Below, one piece after another: positions 46,701 through 57,380 of a stretch of DNA of 64,000 nt (positions are counted from its first letter, which is position 1; every line of letters starts with the position of its first letter). The notes under the pieces are model-generated. The model had not been told where the DNA came from. It saw only the letters and a list, made by a program, of their open reading frames with translations, and did no database searches. Source of the DNA: Rhexocercosporidium sp. MPI-PUGE-AT-0058 (Eukaryota > Ascomycota > Leotiomycetes > Helotiales); NCBI GenBank assembly GCA_020746875.1, contig JAGTJL010000031.1, positions 124,001-188,000 on the forward strand, written 5' to 3'. A program made the translations under genes and the position numbers.

Positions 46701-49155
46701 GCAACTGAGCATTGCCATCAATATTTTCTTTGGAGGCTTGTGACAAAGGAACGCTGGGTTGTCTCGATTGATCGTTTGCTGGGAGTCTCGAGAGGCTTGG
46801 TTCGCGCTCGAGAAGGGCGTAAGGACTCTTGTACGTAACCGCTGGAGATGTACCAAGGTCCATATCACTGATGGAGGGCTTCTTAATGGGCGTAAAGATA
46901 TTCGGACGGCTACCATTGGACGCGGAAGTTATTATATCTGTGAAAGGCGGCAGCGAAGCACGCTGTGCCGTTGAGGATATGCCCGAATCTTCCACCGTAG
47001 GTGACATGACAGCATCCCCAAAGTATGGAGGAGCCGGGGATCCCCAGGGAGTCTGAGAATCCGACGGAGTAAAAGAGCTTGCACGATCTTCGTAGTAGGA
47101 GCCGAATTGATCAGCATTCAACTTTGCCTGTTCGGCACCTTCTCGTGTCCAGGATGAAGACCAGCTATTGGGATTTGCTGGCTCAGGGGGGACGTCTGCT
47201 TCAAGAATCGAGATGCCAGAGTAATCGCTATCGTAGTTGTCTTCAGGATATGCTTCTCCCCATCCTTGAGCGAGCGAGCGGTCAGCTTCGTCCGGGCCAG
47301 CAGCTCGCTTCTTTGCTGCCTTCTGCTTTGGTATGGAGTCTGATTGAGCATCTGCCTTGCGCTTTTTGTTGAGCTTGGGTATCAAGCCCTCCTCAACAGC
47401 ATCGTCGTCGAATGCAACTCGTGCCTGAGCGACAATCGGCATAATGCGTTCTCTCCAGGTATCTTTGCCATTGGCGAGACGTTCGGGATCCTTCAGCTTC
47501 GTTGATCTGAACACTACAAGAGTAGAGTGCTTCTTCTTCTTCATTCCTGGTGCCTTCTTAATCTTTATACCACGTGGGTTAATATAAACACCATTCTTGC
47601 CATCTTCCCAATCCATGTCAGCCTGTGATGTAAATGTTGCCTCGGGCAGCAATTCCCCAGCATTGAATCGACTGCTAGAGCGGCGTTGAGTTTTTAACTT
47701 TGCGGCTTCAACATGGTCCTCTAGGCTAGAAAGTTGTGGCGTTGACTCTGCTGGATTAGTATCTCGGATATTTAGTTGATCGAGAGGAGCCGTGACTTGC
47801 GGGAGAGAGTGTAAAGTGGGTAGTGAGGCAGCGACAGAGTCGGTGGGGGAATCGTTTCGTGCAATCCCATTGGTCGTATCCAGCGAGGAGGTTTCATGAA
47901 TAGGAAGAGTCGATTTGGATATGGATGGTGTATCTCCATTGGCTGTGTCCGGTAAGATGTTTGGATGAATAGGAAGAGCTGGTTCGGAGTTGAGTGGTGT
48001 AGAAGCTTCCCCCAGCAAGGCATTGGTGGCGTTCGGAGTAGTGGGTTTAACTGTATCCACTTGTTCTAGATCGGATGTGGGTTCGTTCTCATTCTCTGCT
48101 ATTGGCTTCACGACTATGGTGTCACAATCGATGGATGTTGTACCCAGCTGGCTTGTCGTCTGGTTGGAAGGGATGAGAGCTTGCGATTGACGCCGAGTTT
48201 CACGGGGTGTGGAGGCAACGGGTGTAGGGGTGGCGGGTGGATGTTCTTGGGACTGCAATGGACTAGAAGTAACTGCAGCTTTCTTTGGCTTTGGAGGGCG
48301 GCCTCTTCGCCTGGGAGCTGGTTGTGACGGCGAATCCATTTGCTGCTCTGTTCTGCCAGATGAACCATTCTCAGGTTGCTTTCTCATGCCACCAACCACA
48401 ACATGTGGATCGGATTCGATTGATGTAACCAAATTTCCTCTAGGTTTTGCAACTTGACGGCCACTCTCTTGTACCAATTGAATTCTTACATCGCCCTGGC
48501 CTACACCCAACAGGTCTGTCAACGAAAGGGCTTGTAATGGTGACTTTGATTCATCGGCGAATCGGACATCGTTTCTGTTCATGAGAATCTTCCATGTGGC
48601 GTTCTTTGCATCTGGGTCGGGTATGAATGAGTCGTCGAGTAGCTTGGAGAGTTCTGTGACGGATATTCCTGGTCATAATCGTTAGCTCATGGTCAAGACC
48701 TCGGAGGATGGTGCCTTGACGACATAGCCGCCGCAGTGTTCCTGCACCTAGCAGGTCGACAAGGAGTGCAGTATCCCAATTCAAGAAGCACAAATCGCTT
48801 GGGAGTTCTTCCTTCTCCCCTTTGCCCAGAAAGTCCCAAAACTCAGTCGAGCATATCCACTTTGATAACATCACGTGAGATGACTCCACCCCGCCCTCAC
48901 AATGCACGCACATGAGGGAGAATGGATGACCGCTGAACCAGAACCACACAGCTCTACGTGCATGCCTCCGACGATTCGCCATCAAACATACTCTTTCCAA
49001 TGGCGCGCGCGCGCTTCTGCACTCTTCTCCACTCCATGCAACCAAGCTGGAAAGTGCTGGAGCGGACCAAAAAGAATATCGAACTCACCTTCATTCGCGG
49101 CCTTGCGCAGCTCCCCCAACACCCACCCAATCACCGGATCGGGATTATCAGACAT
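40702..49155 (-). CDS. Large TFIIIC tau138/sfc3 (Tfc3)-like nuclear protein
   Basis: Model: 49155-49089 and 48668-40702, about 2,677 aa. Exon 1 encodes MSDNPDPVIGWVLGELRK and joins in phase (G|GA) across a 420-bp intron ending GCTAACG...CCAG to ISVTELSKLLDDSF, forming a winged-helix-like start. An AT-hook (RRGRPPK) lies near residue 145, an RG-rich stretch near 850-870, and one C2H2-like finger, CELC...H...C, near 1,200, followed by acidic low-complexity sequence. The C-terminal third resembles fungal tau138: VLTGGLDLQVDWVL near 2,220, DYPWGDLVDWV, and an end with IPIWYGLT...FRSGITVQGLK...WWW. That subunit binds the B-box of tRNA promoters and recruits RNA polymerase III factors. The family call rests on memory of the C-terminal part; no B-block domain is obvious. 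The protein is longer than I would expect, so another chromatin protein is possible. Confidence 0.68.
48669..49088 (-). other. Unusually long first intron of the Tfc3-like gene
   Basis: 420 bp against 46-112 bp for most introns here. The GTGAGT donor and CTAAC-NNN-CAG end are good. An open stretch inside it (about 48,700-48,860, ...WICSTEFWDFLGKGEKEEL...) suggests that an alternative exon cannot be excluded. Confidence 0.55.
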
Positions 49156-49617
49156 GACGATGATTGTTTCTTGTTCATTCTTGAGGGCGTGAGAGATGGC
49201 GCAAATGCGTAGGAGGTATTGTTATCGGATGGCGCGACGTCGTGACTGTTGTTAGAATTCGTTGCGGGACTCGATATTTTTTTGGGAAGATGGCGGGGTC
49301 ATGAAGATGCCGACCGAACTGCAAAATGTCGTCGAGCTCGCTTGTGTGGCCAATCACGTGGGATAAGCTAGCGGCCGCCTGACCTCTGGACTCAAGCCTC
49401 GCAGCGAAAACGAATGAGCAAGTGAATTCTTGCTTTCGGATGCGTGGACAAATCTACATATATCTCAAGCGTCTATGCTATCAGGCCTTCTTTCCTATCA
49501 GTAAATCTCGCATTCAACTCTCAGCCAGCGGCAAGTTCTCACTACTCCGTTCACTGTGCAGTCACGAGGAAGAGAGTTCTTCAATCACGATACATCATTC
49601 TCATGTCTTATCCATTC
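49156..49617. promoter_or_regulatory. Upstream region of the Tfc3-like gene
   Basis: No gene is supported here; the promoter of the large minus-strand gene must lie in it. Confidence 0.35.
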
Positions 49618-50127
49618 TTATTTCTCTGGTAGAGTCATTCTGCATAAGACTTCATGTCGTCTGCACGAAGCTTCAAAGGAGGGTTGAGAAATGGCGTGGA
49701 GGACTGTCACGTGAGCAATGTTCATTTCGTCTTCTGTGCATCCTCTCGAGCAAAATATTAGTTTTTGCTTGTGGGGTATAGTGTAGAAGCTTTTGCTCAA
49801 ACTACATTGTAGTTCTCTTTTTTCTCTCCGGTCTCTCGCTGTCGCCAAGATCACAAAGCTACTTTTAGACAAGACGTTCTTCTCTGTCAACCATACGTCC
49901 CCCACTCGGAAGAGGTGTTGATATCCCTCACTACCCCATTCGCGAAAACTGTCCTGGATGAACCGACGCTCTGCAGCATGCGCAGGATGAGGAGAGCAGT
50001 GTAGTTGTTTTGGATTCAACAGTGTTGGATACCCATCCTTAGCTTGGTTATTACTCATCTGCACAGTTCCATATAAAGAAGGTCTTGGTTCTCCATGATC
50101 CCGACACGTACCAATTTCATCCGCCAT
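49618..50127 (-). CDS. Hypothetical 169-aa ORF
   Basis: An ATG-initiated open frame (MADEIGTCRDHGEP...) with a central YQHLFRVGDVWLTEKN stretch and a charged ATARDRREKRE segment. Composition is only moderately protein-like, no domain is evident, and a GTACGT near the start could be a donor, so the true model may be spliced. Weak support. Confidence 0.27.
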   Translation of the reverse strand: MADEIGTCRDHGEPRPSLYGTVQMSNNQAKDGYPTLLNPKQLHCSPHPAHAAERRFIQDSFREWGSEGYQHLFRVGDVWLTEKNVLSKSSFVILATARDRREKRELQCSLSKSFYTIPHKQKLIFCSRGCTEDEMNIAHVTVLHAISQPSFEASCRRHEVLCRMTLPEK

Positions 50128-50648
50128 TCTGATCAGATTTCGAAATCAACCTTCCAATAATTCCTAAAACCCTTGACACAACGGTTCCTACAAAACAAAG
50201 CTCCCTCCTCTCTTTTAAAACAAGCAAAAAGGTTGAACTTAATCCACAATTGAAAAAGAAACAAAAGGCAGATATTAAACCAACTTCAACCACCGCCCTC
50301 GCCTCCCTGCCGATACACATCGGTAAGAAGCTTTAAGCCGGGTGTTCAATTGGGGCTCGGCATTGTTCCCACCTATAATCAAAGCCGGGCTAGTTCGAGG
50401 ATTGTTTACTTGTATAGATCGTAATTATAAATCGCCGCAAGGAAGGAAAGTTGGACCAGATGAATTGGAAAGTGGTGCGTCTGTGTGTTGGGTCAAGAAT
50501 AGCAATGCGGATACAGCGGGCAGAGTTTGGACGCGCTGATGACGAGAGTGTTTTGTTTACTTTCTGACTTTCGCGAGACGTGGAACAGAATACTTAGATA
50601 TTGCTCTTGGAGCGAGCAGATTCCTACATTTGTCCTTCTCTTACGATT
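50128..50648. other. Gene-free spacer
   Basis: No ORF, repeat or splice pattern is supported. Confidence 0.35.
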
Positions 50649-51535
50649 TCATATGGAGATGATGTACATGGCGCAGTTCAAGCAGCAAACCCCCAAAATG
50701 ATGGCGAAGAGCTGTATCGGCGTGAGAGGGTACAAAGTACTAGGTTCTGTATTTCCCTTCAACAGCGCCAACTGTTCCACAGCACTTCCTATCTCCTCCT
50801 CGATGAGCTTCTCAATATTCGTGTCATCTTTAGCATTCATATCTCGACAACGAACCAGGCTTTCTCGGGGTGACATCAAGCCTAAAATGTCCAAGTCGTA
50901 CTTCCATGCCGAAACCAATTAAGGATCGAAATCCTCCACCCAGATCTCAAGTTCATTGGTTATTTCTCTAAATTTATACACCACGCGCTTTCTCGCAGGT
51001 ATCCATTTCCATATCTCGTCGTTCCAAATGAGCTTTAGAAAGTGCTCGTTGCCATGTAAGAATAGTCAGAATTGCACGTATTTCCTTCGAACTGTTCTAC
51101 TCCCGAAAAATGGTTGAGGAGCAAGTAAGAGCGTCATCACACCTCCCCTCAGTTATTTCTCAAACTTCTAAAGCTTCCGTTCCCCCAAAGTCGATTTGAC
51201 TTTTGCCCATTTGTCTGAAACCTGCCTGGACTTTTTGGCAGTCCTAGAACAGCCGTTAGGTCTTGTAGCTTGCAAATACTTTTGGTGCAAAGCGCAATGC
51301 TTTTAACAACGGCATCTCCGTGCTTTAGACTGGGGTGCTCGCTACAAGTATCATTTATATCGGCTGTTATTATTTGTATCAGCTGCAAATGGTCTTGGAT
51401 CCGCTCAACGTTTGCTGATGACTTTCCCAAGGTATCAAAGAAGGTGTGCAGCTTCTGCGATTGCTACAAAAGTTGAATGGCCAATGAAGCTACCGCAAAT
51501 CCGCTGCATACTACTCTAAATACAACTTCTGCCAT
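50649..51535 (-). pseudogene. Decayed NACHT/STAND-type fungal N-terminal domain gene
   Basis: From ATG 51,533-51,535 the minus strand reads MAEVVFRVVCSGFAVASLAI, the start of the helical N-terminal domain found on many fungal STAND/ankyrin proteins, then meets an in-frame TAG at 51,464-51,466 (CAG-to-TAG would explain it). It resumes with KLHTFFDTLGKSSANVERIQ and DHLQLIQIITADINDTC to a TGA at 51,149-51,151. After at least one frame change, IWNDEIWKWIPARKRVVYK and ITNELEIWVEDFDP follow, then an in-frame TAA (50,919-50,921), then LVSAWKYDLDILGLMSPRES and a C-terminal hydrophobic segment IQLFAIILGVCCLNCAMYII. At least three lesions are present, so it is non-functional as read. It lies 1 kb from an intact HET gene on the same strand. 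Confidence 0.6.
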
Positions 51536-51925
51536 TTGGAAAGGTGCAAAACCCTTGTGACCCGAAGCACATGAGGGAAATAGTATAGCATGCATACAAA
51601 ATTGCCATCAAATGCGATTCTTGTGGCATCCAAATAGTTCACAGCTGCAAGAGATTGCAAGCGAGTCGGGCGTGATGCACGAGTGTCGTGTCAGATTATC
51701 ATTCGGCTGCATCTGCAGGTCAATGAGGCTGTGGTGTGCGAGAGACAGAGCGAGTTCGTCAGAAACTTTTGAACGGGAGCCTGACAAAACAAGGCTGCGG
51801 TTTACAAGAGAGCTGATTAATTAGACAGAAATTGACTCTTTTCTTTCTGTAATTGTCCTTCTCTTCCCACAAGGCACTCCACCATTCCCTCCAAATTCGA
51901 CTACTGACTCACGACTCAGTCTGAA
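51536..51925. other. Gene-free spacer
   Basis: It separates the pseudogene start from the small Cys-rich gene; no ORF is supported. Confidence 0.35.
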
Positions 51926-52222
51926 GTGATGCCCTGGCCTACTACTTGGTGGAAATGCTGCCAGTGTTCTCAAGAGGTCAATAGCGAATGGGCCGGCGAT
52001 GACTGTCCAGATTCCAATCACCATAAGTGCGACTATTGCTACAATCTGGACACGAAACCTCCCCCACGCCCTAGGGAGACAGCTCAACATATATCAACAT
52101 ATCCGTCGATAGGCCACTCCACGCTTGACTTTCCTCTCGTCGATTGCAACTGTGGCTGTGAGACGTGTACCTGTCAACCACCCTCTCGCCCTCCGCCAAA
52201 GCCTTCACAAAGCCTTGCTTAA
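51926..52222 (+). CDS. Small Cys-rich zinc-ribbon-like protein
   Basis: 98 aa, intronless, beginning MMPWPTTWWKCCQCSQEVNS (ATG at 51,926 or 51,929). Metal-ligand-like pairs are WWKCCQC, then CPDSNHHKCDYC, which together suit one zinc site; a Pro-rich linker follows and then a second cluster, DCNCGCETCTC. The WWKC-x-C...CP...H-KC-x2-C pattern recurs in short fungal proteins of unknown role. No signal peptide is visible, so it is probably intracellular. It is the only plus-strand gene between 37 and 61 kb. Confidence 0.6.
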   Translation: MMPWPTTWWKCCQCSQEVNSEWAGDDCPDSNHHKCDYCYNLDTKPPPRPRETAQHISTYPSIGHSTLDFPLVDCNCGCETCTCQPPSRPPPKPSQSLA

Positions 52223-52510
52223 TTCAGCCAGGGTTGAGATCCAGATAAATGATTGGTACCTAGCTTTCCAAAATCCTTTCTAACTTCCACAACGAATGAC
52301 AACTGATGAGACCTAGGAGTAAGAAGTATTTAAGGCTCCGTCTGGCGAAAGCATATTCTTCCTTGTACTCACGACTCAGCAGTTGTCAAAGGTCTCCCTT
52401 TTTGAACGATGTATTTCCGATGAAGGCCTTTGAAGTGACAATAGTCCACTACAAGTTCAAGGGGGGAGAAGAATGAGGGAAAGCGTAACACGGCATGGCT
52501 CTCACCAACT

Positions 52511-54616
52511 TCAACAAAATATGAATTGTTGCACTTGGCTTTGTCCTGACTCTAGGAAGTGAAGACCCTCTCCATCCATCAACCCGTGAACATAAGCCTC
52601 TCCTAAAACCTGGTAGACTTCTCCAAGCTGTCTAATGAGGATAGGTGTGCTGCAACCAAAAATGATGGCAATCTTGTCGCCAGGCTGGATTTGGTCAATT
52701 TCAGAACCAAACATGTTGTCAGGTCCCCAACCCATATATCCATTCGTAGTTGTAATAAATCGCCTCCCTTGACTTGTTCGATTATTGCAGCTGTAAGCTT
52801 CGGTGTAGTCATACTCGCTGGAACCTTCGGGAATGGTCTCAGAAAGGTAACAGTCGAGAGGCTTCCCAAATATCAAGAACCCTCGATTTGCTTTCCTCCA
52901 CTCACTCCATCGGAAATAGTACCCTCTTTGGTTGGCCAGCCACGACCAGCCAAGACTCTCAAACTGGTATTGAGCGTGTGAAAACTCTGTTGGCATGTTC
53001 AGGATTGCCGAATGCTTTGCATTCGCTCTCTGGTCCTCTGATACCCGATCAAGAACGAGTGTCTTGTATAGCGCCTCGGAAATACCTTCAATTCCTTCAT
53101 ACGCACATCTATTCGATATTGATTGATGGATTGTACTCGATGCCCATGCGAAATAGCCATCTTCCCTGGCCGAGAGACCATTTACCTCATCTACAATGAA
53201 ACCCTGACACCCGAGATAAATTCCATCATCAGAAAACCGAACTTGCATTTTGACATCTCCACTAGCACAATATGGTAGTCCAAGCTTGTTACTTGGCGGC
53301 TCGCCCTTCGGTCCCCAGAAAGGACCCCAAATATTAGCTGTTACCCTCCCATGTCGTATCCTGCTAGCCCAAGTCCAATCTGCGGCCCAGGAAGGTGATT
53401 TCAGTTCCCCCCATGGGTTTCCCTCCCGAATCGCCTCCAAGTTACCATGAGCAATGATGTATGTTCTTGCGATAGCGGCATAAACGTTACCAGGAAGAAG
53501 TGAATAATTGGGCACAACGTTTCGAGCCACCAACGGGTCCATCATTCCAACTAGTCCGTACACTTTATCTCTCGGATCCTTCGAGCCTCCAGAATTAGCG
53601 AGATCAAGCAGCTGTCCAAAGCTCAAGTGATCGTCCCCACCCTTCGCTTCGTTATAACTGAGCATCCATAGATCCCGGAAAACTAGATGTAGGCTCGTCG
53701 TACTCCAGGCTACGGACTCGTGTTGAGTTGGGTAAAGCGTTTGCACCTCGTGAGCTAGAATCATATCCTTGGCAGTCCATAAATACTCAAATAAGAACCC
53801 AATCGCCTGACAAAATCTCGTCCATTCAACACACCTGTTGCCACAATACAGGACAGCAGAGAATGAACCCAGAACTATCTCTTGGATGATCCATAAGCGA
53901 GCCCAATACTCCCTAGTCATCAATTCGTGCAATGCCAGCCAGTTTCCAAGTCCCAAGTACTCTGGGTCCTGTCGCAATCTATTTTCCAATTCTTTCCCAA
54001 ACCCTTTGGACCATGAAATACTCAGGTGGTCTATCAGATCAATCGCTTTGCCACTCTCGCTGCCTTCAGGTCCGAGCCACCCAATAACTGCTCGAGCATT
54101 TCCATATATCGTCCTCATTTTCTTGATCTGCGTCGACTTTTCCACCGAGTCGTTTTGGTTGATAGAAAGCGCATCGACCCATAGTCGATACTGGCCATGG
54201 AACTCAGCTCGGGAACTCAATACGCGCAATGCGCCCTCCAGATTCCGCTGGACGTCAATCTCTTGACCGTTCAGCTTGATAGCAACCGTATCATTAGCAC
54301 CACCCCAGACGTACGAGAGTGCTGCATAGTCTCCCCAAGTGAAACGGTGGCTTGAATGACTGCAATTGTGCTTGTCATGGGCCATCTCTTTTGTCTCAAC
54401 CCCACGAGTCAGGTCCTCCCATTCAAGAGACTGCTTCCTGCCCATAGAGCCTGAAGTATTCAGAAACTCATTGAACTGAGTGGTAATCCCCTTCAACGAG
54501 ACTGTTTCGATGGAACACTCGACGTGTGACAGCTTTCCAACATATGGCAAAATAGTGATGAGACGTATCTCGTCCTCATCCTCCTTTAAAGGCACGTATT
54601 GGAAAGATGTCTCCAT
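52511..54616 (-). CDS. HET-domain protein (heterokaryon incompatibility family)
   Basis: 701 aa from the ATG at 54,614-54,616 (METSFQYVPL); the frame is open a further 42 codons upstream, but those look untranslated. HET-domain landmarks are YAALSYVWG (residues 97-105), LWVDALSINQND (145-156) and ARAVIGWLGP (174-183); the family end DKIAIIFGCSTPILIRQLG with LGEAYVHGLMDGE is intact. These proteins can trigger cell death after fusion of unlike hyphae; most family members have no known role, so incompatibility function is inferred. It is intronless and has no extra domain. Neighbours are the decayed STAND-type gene downstream and a gene-free interval upstream. Confidence 0.92.
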   Translation of the reverse strand: METSFQYVPLKEDEDEIRLITILPYVGKLSHVECSIETVSLKGITTQFNEFLNTSGSMGRKQSLEWEDLTRGVETKEMAHDKHNCSHSSHRFTWGDYAALSYVWGGANDTVAIKLNGQEIDVQRNLEGALRVLSSRAEFHGQYRLWVDALSINQNDSVEKSTQIKKMRTIYGNARAVIGWLGPEGSESGKAIDLIDHLSISWSKGFGKELENRLRQDPEYLGLGNWLALHELMTREYWARLWIIQEIVLGSFSAVLYCGNRCVEWTRFCQAIGFLFEYLWTAKDMILAHEVQTLYPTQHESVAWSTTSLHLVFRDLWMLSYNEAKGGDDHLSFGQLLDLANSGGSKDPRDKVYGLVGMMDPLVARNVVPNYSLLPGNVYAAIARTYIIAHGNLEAIREGNPWGELKSPSWAADWTWASRIRHGRVTANIWGPFWGPKGEPPSNKLGLPYCASGDVKMQVRFSDDGIYLGCQGFIVDEVNGLSAREDGYFAWASSTIHQSISNRCAYEGIEGISEALYKTLVLDRVSEDQRANAKHSAILNMPTEFSHAQYQFESLGWSWLANQRGYYFRWSEWRKANRGFLIFGKPLDCYLSETIPEGSSEYDYTEAYSCNNRTSQGRRFITTTNGYMGWGPDNMFGSEIDQIQPGDKIAIIFGCSTPILIRQLGEVYQVLGEAYVHGLMDGEGLHFLESGQSQVQQFIFC

Positions 54617-56084
54617 ATCAGTGGTTTGGGCAATGTTGCCCGAATTTATGGACTGCTTGATTGGAGAATTACGTTGAAGGAGCGATGAACACCTGGCGCT
54701 TATTTGTGGCTGATGACTACACAGATGGAAACGCCACACCACGCGGATGTTGACGAGCTGTTCCCAGATGTCTTCGTTTCATAACTTCATGAACATTCTA
54801 TAGTATTATTTGTTGATAGCACTATTGTTTCATATCTCCATTTTTGAAGACCAGAGGTTGAAATGACTAGCAGATTTATTGCGTTATTCTCACGTGACAG
54901 GATTTTACGTGGTTTTCCCGACGCAGGTATATGCAGGTAGAAAGCGATGAAAGCCGCAAACTTCTGGATTTCCATCTTACTTGTGTTATCAACTCATGCT
55001 TCAAACACATGCTTAACGATGGTTGCGTTCTAGGCAGGTTGTTTGATGATTTTCGCTCGCCTAAATCTCAACAAACTAGTTTCACTACTCTGAAGGGTCT
55101 CTTAACACGCCGTTCGACGAGATAATTGAATGGGGAAGGCTCACTTGCCCTGCATTATTTATGTTGCTCCATTCATGTGGATACTAGCTCGCTTAGAGCA
55201 TGTATTAGCTAGCAGAGGCTCTTCCTCTCTTTAATCTCTACGCCCGAATAATACTACTTGATCTACTAGTTGGCAACTACACCTCCTGAATACTTGACTG
55301 TAACTACAGGAACAGAGTAATCCCAGCAATTTATCATTTAGTATTGAATTCTATCCAGTTTTCTAAGCTTATCTATTCTAGCCTTCGATGAAAGACCCGA
55401 AAATTCCTATCTGTCGTCCCAAGAACGAAGCACAAGCTGTCAAAACCTTGCCAAAGAGATGTATCTCTGCGTTGAATATTTACTCTTGTAAGACAGTCCA
55501 AAGCTTCCTAAGGTTTAAATCGCAGTAAAATAGAAAATGGGCGGTTTGGGCTGGCGATACCAATAAGATTGATTTAGAAATACATCCAAGGATAAGGAAT
55601 CGAACACACATGGCTACAGGTTTCCCTCAGCAATTCTAATCCTCTCGCAGATCCTAAAGCTCGCAACAACCGTAGCAAATCACATCAACCTAGGTATTAC
55701 AGCTTGAATGACAAAATGTTCCGATGTGACGGTGAATCTGGCGGACTCCTCAGTGGTTCAACACCCTACGAGCTGACCATTATTAATCCGGCTTTGTAAG
55801 AGAGAAAGAAAACTTGGATAATCAGGACGATTTGGTGCTAATTTTACTACTATGGAGTCATCTACGACAAGCCTTGTGCTGGGTCTATGGCTATATTCTT
55901 TCTCGTTTCCCTTTTCCGTATTCCTTTCCAGAAAGGAGGAGTCCTGGGAATAGATTCTTTGGAACATGTGCCAGAAAAAGGAATCAAAGCAAGGGTAGTA
56001 TAATGTGCTGACTAGTCGAGCCTAGTACGAACTCCTTTGAATTCATGTGAATACACAGAACGTCACTTCCCTCGGCTCATCTTC
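54617..56084. other. Gene-free spacer
   Basis: It holds the HET promoter and the 3' side of the monooxygenase gene. A 69-codon ATG-started minus-strand frame at 55,758-55,967 has no features beyond an open frame. Confidence 0.4.
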
Positions 56085-57380
56085 TCACATCAGAAAGGGC
56101 TCCCTCAACAATCCCTTCCACTTCTCTTCGACAGCCTCATGATCCTCCCAACCCTTTCTCAACATCTCATCTCTCTCGCGACACTCCTCTTTACTCACAA
56201 CCCTCCTCTCTCCCACCGCCCTCGCTCCTCTCACGAGGACACCAGTCCTCACCTCCCTCCCTCTTGCAAACTTCACAAAGGCCTCCCTTAGAACTTCTCC
56301 CTCAAGCTTTCCCCCATCACATCCTCTAACATCCGGCAACAACCTAGCAAGCCAATACGCATCCTCCGCAGCCTGGTTCCCACCCTGTCCCAAATGCGGA
56401 CTCGTCGGATGCGCCGCATCTCCAATCAAGACACACCTCCCCATGCCTACCTCCTCATTCCCAACCCAGAACCTCCCCTCCAGCTGCCCCCTATCAAAAA
56501 GCCCATACCTAATCACTCTCTCCGCATTCCCAATCATTTCCCTCATATTTTCATCCCAACCTTCGAATCTTCGCAGAAGTTCATTCCTCACGCCCGCTAA
56601 AGCGGATGGAGATAATGCCTTCCATGTCTCGATCTCCTCCGTCTCAGAGCGCGTCGTAATAGCCCAAGACGTGGTATGCGGCTTCTCAGACACCGGATAT
56701 GCGATAACATGCGTATCAGGCCCATACCAGTTCCGCATCCCAGCTACACCCCTCAATCCCTCCGGTGTAGGACTCATCCCCGCCGTCTGGATCAGTCCTG
56801 TAAACACCGGCTCCTTCACCTCATTAACACCATGACTCCTCAAAACCACCTCTCTAGTCTTAGAATGTATCCCATCGCATCCCACGAGAAATTCACCCGT
56901 CCTCCTCGCCCCCGTCGTCGAAATAGCCGTCACGGTCTTATCAGCATCACACACGATATCACTTAACTTCCACCCCTCAACCACCTCAATACCCGCCTGC
57001 AGAACCCGTTCTCTCAACAACAAATTTAACTCCGTCCTCCTAACCCCCACACCAGGCATTCCCCACTCCTCTTTCCACCCTCTCGGTAACTCACTCCCGC
57101 CAATGACATCTCCATTGCTGTTTATATCAACCAATATCTCCAAATCAGCCGACAATCTCGTTATCTCCTCAGCTAGATCAAGAGAGATTGAACTGATAGC
57201 TTTCAAACCGTTGGGAAAGAGCATCATTGATGCGCCCGCGTCGCCTAGGTGTGACACTTTCTCGAGGATGGTGGGCGTGTAGCCTTTTGCGTGGAGGAGG
57301 AGGGCGAGCAGAGGGCCGGAGATACCGAGGCCTATTATTAGGACTCGGGGAGACGGGGTGGTGATGGCTGGAGGGGACAT
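56085..57380 (-). CDS. FAD-dependent monooxygenase (salicylate hydroxylase-like group)
   Basis: 431 aa from the ATG at 57,378-57,380 (MSPPAITTPSPR), intronless. Landmarks of the FAD_binding_3 class are present: the dinucleotide fold GLGISG (residues 17-22) followed by Glu40, the VGCDGIHS motif (166-173) and the second FAD motif GDAAHPTSPHLGQGGNQAAE (320-339). Such enzymes use NAD(P)H and oxygen to hydroxylate aromatic or polyketide-like substrates in the cytosol; the substrate cannot be read from the sequence. The frame is open 81 codons upstream of the chosen start, but those residues precede the normal family start and are probably leader. No transporter or other pathway gene lies beside it, so it is not part of a visible cluster. 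Confidence 0.9.
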   Translation of the reverse strand: MSPPAITTPSPRVLIIGLGISGPLLALLLHAKGYTPTILEKVSHLGDAGASMMLFPNGLKAISSISLDLAEEITRLSADLEILVDINSNGDVIGGSELPRGWKEEWGMPGVGVRRTELNLLLRERVLQAGIEVVEGWKLSDIVCDADKTVTAISTTGARRTGEFLVGCDGIHSKTREVVLRSHGVNEVKEPVFTGLIQTAGMSPTPEGLRGVAGMRNWYGPDTHVIAYPVSEKPHTTSWAITTRSETEEIETWKALSPSALAGVRNELLRRFEGWDENMREMIGNAERVIRYGLFDRGQLEGRFWVGNEEVGMGRCVLIGDAAHPTSPHLGQGGNQAAEDAYWLARLLPDVRGCDGGKLEGEVLREAFVKFARGREVRTGVLVRGARAVGERRVVSKEECRERDEMLRKGWEDHEAVEEKWKGLLREPFLM

